NCBI GenBank assembly: GCA_946612575.1
Contig: CAMOEU010000033.1
Location: 1 to 7,250, forward strand
Length of the DNA stretch: 7,250 nt
Direction of reading: 5' to 3'
From: an uncultured Clostridia bacterium
GTDB taxonomy: Bacteria > Bacillota > Clostridia > Christensenellales > UBA1242
In this document: positions 1-5,774 of the stretch, piece by piece
How positions within the stretch are numbered: the stretch's first letter is position 1
How the letters are laid out: each line of letters opens with the position of its first letter
Translations under genes and position numbers: made by a program
The notes under the pieces: model-generated
What the model saw: only the letters and a program-made list of their open reading frames with translations
The model's database searches: none
What the model was told of the DNA's origin: nothing

Positions 1-615
1 TTTGTCTGACATTGACAGTGCTTCGGAAATGTCGTGTGTGACTTGAAGTGCTGTCTTTTTTTCTGATTTTATGATTTGATAAACATCATCACACACTTCC
101 AATCTTGTTTGATAGTCAAGTGCCGAGAATGGCTCATCAAGAAGCAAAAGTTGTGGCTCAAGTGTTAGGGTGCGAATAAGAGCAACTCTCTGTCTCATTC
201 CACCGCTTAGGCTTCTTGGTTTTTGGTCTTTGAAAGAATAAAGGTCATACTTTTTTAAGAGTTCTTCTGCTTTTGCAAGCTTTTTCTCCTTGTCTTCGCT
301 TTTTCTTATCTCAAGGCCAAGGGTTATGTTTTTCCAAACAGTTCGCCATTCGAAAAGATGGTCTCTTTGAAACATATAACCAATTTTTTGAGAATCTATT
401 TTTTCTTTTCCATCAAGATAGATTTTTCCGCTTGAAGGCACAAGAAGTGAAGATGTGAGTGACAAAATGGTTGTTTTTCCACATCCACTCGGGCCAACAA
501 GTGAAACAAATTGCTCTTTTTCAATGTCAAAACTGACATTATCAAGGGCGAAGATTTCATCATCTTTTGTTTGATAGAAATAATTTACATTTTCAAAAGT
601 TAGTGCTTTTTCCAT
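1..615 (-). CDS. ABC transporter ATP-binding protein, nitrate/sulfonate/taurine type (C-terminus outside window)
   Basis: This is the cytoplasmic ATPase subunit of an importer that would work with a membrane permease and a substrate-binding protein. Reading the minus strand from the ATG at 615 gives 205 uninterrupted residues that run off the window. Visible motifs are Walker A GPSGCGKT (about residues 41-48), a Q-loop in GYMFQRDHLFEW (79-90), the signature LSGGMRQR (136-143), Walker B LLLLDEP (156-162), the D-loop SALD (164-167) and the H-loop histidine at 194. All catalytic residues are present. The Q-loop followed by an aromatic/Trp and 'RTVWKNITLGLE' is typical of the SsuB/TauB/NrtD group. 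Family members are about 245-260 residues long, so some 40-50 C-terminal residues are missing from view. AGGAAGG lies just upstream of the ATG (619-625 on the plus strand). An in-frame ATG ten codons earlier (645) is possible but would add an uncharacteristic N-terminus. The substrate cannot be told from the sequence. It is a normal chromosomal gene, divergent from the phage genes. Confidence 0.94.
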   Translation of the reverse strand, partial: MEKALTFENVNYFYQTKDDEIFALDNVSFDIEKEQFVSLVGPSGCGKTTILSLTSSLLVPSSGKIYLDGKEKIDSQKIGYMFQRDHLFEWRTVWKNITLGLEIRKSEDKEKKLAKAEELLKKYDLYSFKDQKPRSLSGGMRQRVALIRTLTLEPQLLLLDEPFSALDYQTRLEVCDDVYQIIKSEKKTALQVTHDISEALSMSDK

Positions 616-660
616 TTGCCTTCCTATGGGTAAGGTTTTTTGCATTTCCCTTACAATAAC

Positions 661-689
661 ATTCTATTTTTTGAAAAAATTTTTGACAC
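661..689 (-). promoter_or_regulatory. Candidate sigma-A promoter for the ABC transporter gene
   Basis: On the minus strand, GTGTCA (689-684, four of six matches to TTGACA) and TAGAAT (666-661, five of six matches to TATAAT) are separated by exactly 17 bp. Transcription would start near 654, giving a leader of about 40 nt before the ATG at 615. The spacer is a run of A and T tracts. This is a consensus match only, in an AT-rich region where chance matches are common. Confidence 0.4.
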
Positions 690-695
690 ACTTTC

Positions 696-724
696 TTGAA
701 CTGGAAAATTTTCCATAATAGAAT
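696..724 (+). promoter_or_regulatory. Candidate sigma-A promoter for the virion gene cluster
   Basis: TTGAAC (696-701, four of six) and TAGAAT (719-724, five of six) are 17 bp apart. Transcription would start near 731, about 23 nt before the first virion-cluster start codon at 754. No other promoter-like site is obvious before 754 with proper spacing; the TTGACA at 683-688 has no acceptable -10 at the right distance. As all eight downstream genes are tightly packed, this could drive them all as one transcript, although a transcript entering from upstream is ruled out by the divergent gene. Confidence 0.42.
702..715. promoter_or_regulatory. 14-bp perfect palindrome in promoter spacer, possible operator
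   Basis: TGGAAAATTTTCCA is perfectly self-complementary over 14 bp and lies between the -35 (696-701) and -10 (719-724) of the rightward candidate promoter. A dimeric repressor or activator binding here would affect rightward transcription and could also reach the leftward promoter. The stem has only four G:C pairs and no loop, so a role as an RNA terminator is unlikely. No regulator gene is in the window, so its function is inference. Confidence 0.33.
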
Positions 725-753
725 TTGGGCAAAAGTTGAAAAAGGAAGGGAAA

Positions 754-1050
754 ATGTTTGACGACGAGATTAGAGATGCACTTTACAAAAGAGCAGTAGG
801 TTTTGAAAGTGATGAGATTATTGAGGAATATTCCTGTGATGAAAATGGTAATCCAGTGCTGGCAAAAAGAAAAATCACAAAAAAATTTAATGCTCCAGAT
901 ATTTCTGCTTTAAAGTTTTTGCTTGAGAAGAATGATGTGGATGAAAGCGAATATGAAAATATGACTGACGAACAACTTCTCAAAGAAAAAAACAGGCTTT
1001 TGCAACTTTTGAAAGAAAAGGAGAATGAAAATGAAGATGCAAATTTGTAA
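754..1050 (+). CDS. Terminase small subunit-like protein lacking the DNA-binding N-terminus
   Basis: This 98-residue acidic protein begins at the ATG at 754, behind AGGAAGGG (743-750). An in-frame TTG at 736 is a worse start because it overlaps the ribosome binding site. Residues about 1-60 (DEIRDALYKRAVGFESDEII, then a variable DENG hairpin, KRKITKKFNAPDISALKFLL) resemble the region that follows the helix-turn-helix in many phage small terminases, where 'ALYKRAxGY...KxxPPDxxAxxFxLK' recurs. The rest (about 70-98) is a Glu/Lys-rich helix, NMTDEQLLKEKNRLLQLLKE, likely a coiled coil. Small terminases recognise phage DNA and hand it to the large subunit; they are usually 130-200 residues long with an N-terminal helix-turn-helix, which is absent here. 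It may be a truncated gene, a naturally short variant, or a different small head protein. The family call is from memory of conserved residues, not a search. Confidence 0.5.
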   Translation: MFDDEIRDALYKRAVGFESDEIIEEYSCDENGNPVLAKRKITKKFNAPDISALKFLLEKNDVDESEYENMTDEQLLKEKNRLLQLLKEKENENEDANL

Positions 1051-1249
1051 GAATCAAGTTGGCTGTGACTTTTATGGGTGCAAAAATGTTGCAAAGTATA
1101 GTTTCAGCACAAAAGGTTTTATCAGAAAAGATTTGGTTTTTTGCGAAGACTGTATGAAAAAGATGTTTGAGTGTTTTTCAAAACAATGTGTTCCCAAAGC
1201 AGTCGAATCGCCATTCAAAAACAAAAAAAGTAAAAAGGAGATTTTATGA
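1031..1249 (+). CDS. Small Cys-rich, probably zinc-binding protein of unknown function
   Basis: This 72-residue protein is basic at its C-terminus (FKNKKSKKEIL). It contains C-x5-C-x4-C near residues 6-17 and C-x2-C at 38-41, with further cysteines at 48 and 53. The pairing of C12-x4-C17 with C38-x2-C41 looks like a small zinc ribbon or treble-clef knuckle of the kind 'GCxxxAxY...CxxC'. Three ATG codons lie at 1025, 1031 and 1037. The one at 1031 stands seven bases after GGAG (1020-1023) and is preferred; 1025 is only one base away from it. The gene overlaps the preceding one by 20 bp and the portal start by 4 bp (ATGA), so it looks translationally coupled. It lies where the large terminase would be expected but has no ATPase motif and cannot replace it. 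I do not recognise the family. Confidence 0.6.
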   Translation: MKMQICKNQVGCDFYGCKNVAKYSFSTKGFIRKDLVFCEDCMKKMFECFSKQCVPKAVESPFKNKKSKKEIL

Positions 1250-3099
1250 AAAAGTTAACCGAAGAAGAATTGCTCGCAAAAAGCACTATTGAGGATTTTG
1301 AAAGCAGGGTGCGGGCAAGAAAAAGTTTTGACAGTCAGTGGCAGCTTAATATGAATTTTTATATGGGAAATCAATATTGTGATGTAGGTTATGGTGGAAT
1401 GGTTAGGGATGTTGACAGAGAATATTTCTGGCAGGAAAGAGAAGTGTATAACCATATTGCACCGATAATTGAAATCAGACTTTCAAAACTTTCAAAAATA
1501 AAACCAAAACTTGTGGTTTTTCCATCAAGCGGCGATGACGAAGATGTTTACACAGCGAAGTTTGGCAAAAAGATTTTGGACTCTGTTTCTGGAAAGTTTA
1601 ATTTAGTTTCAAAAATCAATCAAGCAACAAAATGGAGTGAGATTTGTGGAACAAGTTTTTATAAAGTTTCCTGGAATGGCAATTTGGGACAGACTGTTGC
1701 TGTGGATGAAAACGGAGCTGATATAAAGACAGGTGATATAGACATTTCTGTTTGCTCACCATTTGAAATTTATCCTGACAGTGCAACAAGAGAGGGTATT
1801 GAAGATTGTCAAAGTCTTATTCATGCAAAGGCTTTTTCTGTTAAGGAAATCAAATCTATGTATGGTGTGGATGTCAAAGGCAGAGACATCAATGTTTACA
1901 CTATGGATGGAATCAATTCTGGGCTTGGTGGTTTGGCGGTCGGCGGTTTTTCAAGAGAACTTATTGAGACAACCAAATATGACAGTGCAATTGTTATCGA
2001 AAAGTATGTTAGACCAAATGAAGAATATCCAAATGGCAGACTCATCATTGTTGCTGGCGACAAACTTGTTTACAATGGGGATTTACCATACGAAAATGGA
2101 GTTGACGGAAAGAGAGAGTTTCCATTTGTTAGACAAGTTTGCAATGAGGAAATTGGTTCATTCTGGGGTGTTAGTTTGATAAACAGACTCATTCCTGTGC
2201 AAAGAGCTTACAATGCAATTAAAAACAGAAAACACGAGTATATAAACAGAATAACAATGGGTGTTTTGGCGGTTGAAGATGGCTCTGTTGATGTGGATAA
2301 TCTTGAGGAAGAAGGTCTTGCACCTGGGAAGATTTTGATTTATAGACAAGGTGCAGAAGCTCCAAAGTTTTTGGGTGGAGAAAATTTGCCAAGTGATTTT
2401 GAAAAAGAAGAAGAAAAACTTTTGGAAGAATTTTTGACTTTGAGTGGAACAAATCAATTTGGTAGTTTGAATGATGTCACAAGAAATATGAGTGGGACTT
2501 CTCTTGAAATTTTGATTGATGAAAACGAGTCAAGACTTAGATTCACTTCTGACAGCATTAAGGAAGCAATAAAAAATGTGGCAAAATATGTTTTGAGACT
2601 TTACAAGCAATTTGCTACTGTGCCAAGACTTATTAAAATCATCGGTGAAAATGGAAATTTGGAAGTTGCTTACTTTAAGGGTAGTGATATTTCTAGTGAT
2701 GATGTTCAATTTGATGCTGAAATTGAAACAAACGAAACTCTTTCACAAAAGAGGGATATGATTTTCAAAATTTTGGATAAAAACTTGCTTTGCGATGAAA
2801 ACGGAAATCTTTCAAACAGTGTTAAGGCAAAAATTATCGAAAATCTCGGTTTTGGAATTTGGGAAGAACCTGCTGATGTTTCTGCTTTGCACAAGAAAAA
2901 TGCTGACCAAGAAAATGACTTGATGCAAAAAGAAAAGATTGTTGATGTTAAGGAAATTGATGACGACAAAATTCATATTGACAGTCACATTGCTTTTATG
3001 CTCAACAACATTTATTCAAAAGACTTTGACAAGAAGACAGAGAAAATTTTCTTGGATCATATCAAAAAACACAAACAAAGATTAAATAAGGGAGAATAG
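1246..3099 (+). CDS. Phage portal protein (P22-like)
   Basis: This 617-residue protein is predicted to form the dodecameric ring at one capsid vertex through which DNA enters and leaves and to which the connector attaches. Supporting features are the N-terminal segment 'FDSQWQLNMNFYMGNQY' (about 28-44), 'YNHIAPIIEIRLSKLSKIKPKLVVFP' (68-93), the core segment SPFEIYPDSATREGIED (about 171-187), and 'GVSLINRLIPVQRAYNAIKN' (308-327). These are followed by the Gly/Ser-rich NQFGSLNDVTRNMSGTSLE (403-421) before a long helix. This run of motifs is characteristic of P22-type portals. The C-terminal part (about 540-617) is charged and predicted helical, with 'HIDSHIAFMLN' and 'FLDHIKKHK', as in related podovirus-like portals. 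Length fits the family (about 550-725). The ATG at 1246 overlaps the upstream stop (ATGA) and follows AAAGGAGA (1234-1241). No frameshift or missing segment is seen, so the gene appears intact. Confidence 0.92.
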   Translation: MKKLTEEELLAKSTIEDFESRVRARKSFDSQWQLNMNFYMGNQYCDVGYGGMVRDVDREYFWQEREVYNHIAPIIEIRLSKLSKIKPKLVVFPSSGDDEDVYTAKFGKKILDSVSGKFNLVSKINQATKWSEICGTSFYKVSWNGNLGQTVAVDENGADIKTGDIDISVCSPFEIYPDSATREGIEDCQSLIHAKAFSVKEIKSMYGVDVKGRDINVYTMDGINSGLGGLAVGGFSRELIETTKYDSAIVIEKYVRPNEEYPNGRLIIVAGDKLVYNGDLPYENGVDGKREFPFVRQVCNEEIGSFWGVSLINRLIPVQRAYNAIKNRKHEYINRITMGVLAVEDGSVDVDNLEEEGLAPGKILIYRQGAEAPKFLGGENLPSDFEKEEEKLLEEFLTLSGTNQFGSLNDVTRNMSGTSLEILIDENESRLRFTSDSIKEAIKNVAKYVLRLYKQFATVPRLIKIIGENGNLEVAYFKGSDISSDDVQFDAEIETNETLSQKRDMIFKILDKNLLCDENGNLSNSVKAKIIENLGFGIWEEPADVSALHKKNADQENDLMQKEKIVDVKEIDDDKIHIDSHIAFMLNNIYSKDFDKKTEKIFLDHIKKHKQRLNKGE

Positions 3100-3102
3100 G
3101 TT

Positions 3103-3720
3103 ATGGAAGAAAATGAAAATATTGTGGAACAACCAGAAAATCTTGGCTCCACAGATGAAGGACAAGTTGAGATAAGCGATGAAAAAAGTGAAGCTGAAAG
3201 GGGCTGTCCCATTGGAAAATTTAAGAGTGTAGATGACTTATATCAGGCTTACAACAACTTGCAATCCGAATTTACAAAAAAGTGTCAAAGACTGTCCGAA
3301 CTCGAAAAAGACAAAGTGGAAGTAAATCAAATTCAACAAGAAAAGTTTGAAAGCGATTTTAAATCATTCCTTTTAGAGAATCAGGAAGCTTATTCTTATG
3401 CTGACGAGATAAAAAGCAAGGTTTTGTCTAGTGATGAGCTTAAGAATGAGGATAAGCCTTTTGACAAGGTTTGGAAACAGATGATTTATCAAAAATTGTC
3501 ATCTGAAAACAAATCACAAGAACCTATTGTTAGGGACTTTATTTTGAATGATGAAGAATTGAAAAATTTGGTAATCGAAAATTATGTGAAAGAAATTTCA
3601 AACAAGAAAACACCTACACTTTTTTCTTCTCACATAGGGGAGAAAGTGACAAAGCCTTCAATGCAAAAGGCTGACTCGTTTGAGCAGGCAAAAAATATTG
3701 TTTTGGACCTTCTTTCATAG
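3103..3720 (+). CDS. Capsid scaffolding protein
   Basis: This 205-residue, highly charged protein is predicted to guide coat subunits into a procapsid and then leave or be degraded. It starts three bases after the portal stop behind AAGGGAGA (3088-3095). The N-terminus (1-33) is Glu/Asp-rich and disordered-looking. 'GKFKSVDDLYQAYNNLQSEFTKKCQRLSELEKDK' (38-71) combines the 'KFKSxxDLxxAYxNLxxEFTK' motif seen in many phage scaffolds with a coiled-coil stretch. The middle is helical. The C-terminus has a basic/Pro patch (NKKTPTLF, 167-174) and ends in a short amphipathic helix (FEQAKNIVLDLLS) that could be the coat-binding element, as scaffold C-termini are in P22. Position between portal and coat is the standard scaffold position (P22 gene 8). 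No protease gene is present nearby, so removal without cleavage, as in P22, is plausible. Confidence 0.8.
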   Translation: MEENENIVEQPENLGSTDEGQVEISDEKSEAERGCPIGKFKSVDDLYQAYNNLQSEFTKKCQRLSELEKDKVEVNQIQQEKFESDFKSFLLENQEAYSYADEIKSKVLSSDELKNEDKPFDKVWKQMIYQKLSSENKSQEPIVRDFILNDEELKNLVIENYVKEISNKKTPTLFSSHIGEKVTKPSMQKADSFEQAKNIVLDLLS

Positions 3721-3737
3721 TTTAAAGGAGAAAAATA

Positions 3738-4895
3738 ATGATAACTTTAGCTAGTGCTGAAAATGTGCTTAAAGATGTCTATTTGGGTGTTATTGCAGAC
3801 CAAATAAACACAAAAACAAATCCACTTTTTGGAAAAATTAAAAAATCTTCAAGAAATATTATTGGAAAGGAAATTAGAGTTGTTGCTCCAATTGGAATCA
3901 ATGGCGGAGTTATGGCTGGAACAGAAACCAGCACTCTTCCTGATGGTGTTGAAACACCTTACCTTTCATTTGTTGCTCCACTTAAAAACCTTTATGGAAG
4001 ATTTGAAATCAGTGATAAGGCAATAAGATGTTCTGCAAATGATGCAAATGCTTTTGTAAATCTTCTTCAAGATGGTATGGATTCACTTCTTAAGGCAAGT
4101 GTTTTCAATCTTTCAAGAATGATTTATGGAGATGGAACAGGTGCTATTGCATCTATCACAGTTTCTTCAGGAACAGTGACTGCAGATTATATTGATGCAG
4201 TTGCTCCAGGAATGTATGTTGATATATACAACGGCACAACACTTGTTGCTTCAAATGTTTTGGTGAAGAATGTAGATAAGTCAACAAAGGTTGTTGTTTT
4301 GGATACAACAGAAACTCTTGCAACTGGTTATAAGCTTTATGTTCACAATTCTAAAGACAACGAAATTATCGGTCTTAGAGGAATTGTCAACAACACATCT
4401 TTGTATGGTGTAAACAGAGCAAACTATCCAATTATGAATGCAAAGACATATACTGGTACTTCTGCGACAACATTTGATGAAGATTATGTTCAAAGCATTA
4501 TTGATGATCTTGAATCTGCAGGAACAAATGTAAACTTTATCAATTGTTCTTACGAACTTAAGAGACTTTATCAAAAATATTTGACTTTGTATAAGAAAAA
4601 CATCGAATATACAACACTTGAAGATGGAATGAAAGTGATCACTCACTTTGGAACACCTATCGTTCCTACAAATCAAGTTAAGGCAGATGAATGTTATTTC
4701 TTGAACACTGATGACTTCACTTTCTATCAACTTGGCGACTGGAAGTGGCTTGAAGATGAAGGTGGAAGAATACTTAAACAAGTTTCAAACAAGGCAGCAT
4801 ATAGTGCGACTCTTGTTAAATACACAGAACTTGTTTGTCAAAAACCAAATGGTGTTGCTTTCTGTAGCAATATCCCTACAACTGTTTCTGAATAG
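3738..4895 (+). CDS. Major capsid protein, HK97-like fold with inserted domain
   Basis: This 385-residue protein is the presumed coat subunit. The N-terminal 'VLKDVYLGVIADQINTKTNP' (10-29) is a typical N-arm helix. 'KEIRVVAPIGINGGVMAGTE' (44-63) with 'LYGRFEISDKAI' (85-96) forms the E-loop/P-domain part, and a spine helix follows at about 100-130 ending in SRMIYGDGTG. Residues about 137-207 are beta-rich and break into the P-domain (GMYVDIYNG, VLVKNVDKSTKVVVLD, GYKLYVHN), indicating an inserted domain analogous in position to an I-domain. The A-domain resumes at NEIIGLRGIV (208-217), with 'FGTPIVPTNQV' and 'FTFYQLGDWKWLEDEGGRIL' near the end. No prohead protease or long cleavable N-terminal delta-domain is seen. 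It has the strongest ribosome binding site of the cluster (AAAGGAGA, 3724-3731, six-base spacer), in keeping with high expression. The fold call is motif- and context-based. Confidence 0.92.
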   Translation: MITLASAENVLKDVYLGVIADQINTKTNPLFGKIKKSSRNIIGKEIRVVAPIGINGGVMAGTETSTLPDGVETPYLSFVAPLKNLYGRFEISDKAIRCSANDANAFVNLLQDGMDSLLKASVFNLSRMIYGDGTGAIASITVSSGTVTADYIDAVAPGMYVDIYNGTTLVASNVLVKNVDKSTKVVVLDTTETLATGYKLYVHNSKDNEIIGLRGIVNNTSLYGVNRANYPIMNAKTYTGTSATTFDEDYVQSIIDDLESAGTNVNFINCSYELKRLYQKYLTLYKKNIEYTTLEDGMKVITHFGTPIVPTNQVKADECYFLNTDDFTFYQLGDWKWLEDEGGRILKQVSNKAAYSATLVKYTELVCQKPNGVAFCSNIPTTVSE

Positions 4896-4906
4896 GAGAA
4901 AACTGT

Positions 4907-5227
4907 ATGCAAAAATCATTTGAAATTGATAGCGACTGCCTTGATATCATAAAAAGAATCAAAGAATTGGATAAGGATTATTATGTTGTTTTCAATATAG
5001 ACAAAAAAGTGTTTGAATTGCACAATAGGTCGCAAGCGGGAAACACATATTGTCTTACAATAGACTATGACTGTTTGGATGAGCGGGCTTATAATCTTGT
5101 TTTGAAAACTAGAGCAAACAATTTTGATGCTTTGTTTGAAGAAATGGAAAGAGAAAACAAAAAGCTTGTGCAAAGGCAGACGAAGGAAGTTTTAAGTGAT
5201 TTTGAGGAGAAATTTTATGACAGTTAA
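4907..5227 (+). CDS. Small phage protein of unknown function, next to the capsid gene
   Basis: This 106-residue protein starts 11 bases after the coat stop, behind AGGAGAA (4894-4900). The first half has alternating hydrophobic residues consistent with a small beta sheet: 'DYYVVFNIDKKVFELHNRSQ' (24-43) and NTYCLTIDYDCLDERAYNLV (46-65). The second half is a charged helix (FDALFEEMERENKKLVQRQT). I recall the pattern 'Y-V-V-F-N-x-D-K-x-x-F-E-L-H-x-x-S-Q...NTYCLTIxYDxLDxR' from small hypothetical proteins beside the capsid gene in phages of clostridia, with no known function. It overlaps the next gene by 11 bp. Its position between coat and connector would suit a minor head, decoration or assembly protein, but nothing in the sequence decides this. 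Confidence 0.82.
   Translation: MQKSFEIDSDCLDIIKRIKELDKDYYVVFNIDKKVFELHNRSQAGNTYCLTIDYDCLDERAYNLVLKTRANNFDALFEEMERENKKLVQRQTKEVLSDFEEKFYDS
5204..5210 (+). promoter_or_regulatory. Ribosome binding site that fixes the connector gene start
   Basis: GAGGAGA stands six bases before the ATG at 5217 and inside the end of the previous reading frame. An alternative in-frame ATG at 5196 lies upstream of this site and would place it within the coding sequence, so 5217 is the better start. Confidence 0.75.
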
Positions 5228-5774
5228 AGATATATTGAAAATTGTTTGTGAATTCATTGAGCAAAATGAGATTTTGTCTAAGTGGAATGCATCAATTGCA
5301 CTAAACACTTATGAGCAAAACACAGTTGATTTTCTTGTGAAATGCTTCAATCTTGTGAATCAAGAAATTGCAAGTGAATATTTGCCACTACTTTGCACGG
5401 AAGCGGTTGATGTGGAAAATGACTTTTTGGACTTTTCTTCTTTGTCAAACAAAGTTTTGAATATTGTTTCTGTTGAAGATGAGAATTCGATGACTTTGAG
5501 ATACAAAAAATATCCAAACAGCATCAAAATTTTTGGTTATGCAAAAAGTGTGACATACAATTTTTTGCCAGAAGATTTAACAATTTCAGATGATGTCTCA
5601 CTTTTTAATGGTCTTACCGCAAGAGTTTATGCTTATGGAATTGCAAGTGAATTTTTTCTTGTTAAAGGGATGAGCAGTGAAGCACAAATCTTTGAAGAAA
5701 GATTTAAGCAAGGACTTTTTGCTCTTTCACGACAAAAGGGAGAGCATAGAATGCCTAGAAGGAGATTTTTGTGA
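5217..5774 (+). CDS. Head-tail connector (adaptor) protein, P22 gp4-like position
   Basis: This 185-residue protein is predicted to bind under the portal and extend the DNA channel when the head is completed. It is largely helical at the N-terminus (MTVKDILKIVCEFI; 'TVDFLVKCFNLVNQEIASEYLPL' at about 35-57). A short beta-rich middle follows (FLDFSSLSNKVLNIVSVEDE, YKKYPNSIKIFGYAKSVTYN), then a C-terminal helical pair, 'NGLTARVYAYGIASEFFLVKGMSSEAQIFEERF' (about 137-169), ending in the basic LSRQKGEHRMPRRRFL. The plan of helices, a beta insert, a 'GxxxRVxAYGxASEFFL' helix and a basic tail is shared by adaptor proteins placed between coat and tail-hub genes in related phages. The gene overlaps the upstream one by 11 bp and the downstream one by 4 bp (GTGA), so translation is probably coupled. 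A related tail-tubular A-type protein is the main alternative. Confidence 0.68.
   Translation: MTVKDILKIVCEFIEQNEILSKWNASIALNTYEQNTVDFLVKCFNLVNQEIASEYLPLLCTEAVDVENDFLDFSSLSNKVLNIVSVEDENSMTLRYKKYPNSIKIFGYAKSVTYNFLPEDLTISDDVSLFNGLTARVYAYGIASEFFLVKGMSSEAQIFEERFKQGLFALSRQKGEHRMPRRRFL
5758..5773 (+). promoter_or_regulatory. Ribosome binding site and GTG start of the stabiliser gene
   Basis: AAGGAGA (5758-5764) stands six bases from a GTG at 5771 that overlaps the TGA stop of the connector (GTGA). No in-frame ATG lies nearby; the first is at 5846, codon 26, with no comparable site. This is the only non-ATG start chosen in the window. Confidence 0.7.

Noticed and set aside
683..711. Exact TTGACA at 683-688 as the -35 of the rightward promoter
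   Set aside because: With a 17-bp spacer the -10 would be AAATTT (706-711), only two of six matches. The TTGAAC/TAGAAT pair is better.
736..753. Upstream TTG start (736) for the small-terminase-like gene
   Set aside because: The AGGAAGGG site lies downstream of that TTG and directly before the ATG at 754, so the ATG is preferred.
1763..2179. 138-codon open frame in another plus-strand frame inside the portal gene
   Set aside because: It lies wholly within the intact portal gene, has no ribosome binding site, and gives a protein with no recognisable motif.
4281..4781. 166-codon open frame on the minus strand inside the capsid gene
   Set aside because: It is the antisense shadow of a clearly conserved capsid gene, gives a Cys/Ile/Phe-rich low-complexity product, and has no ribosome binding site.
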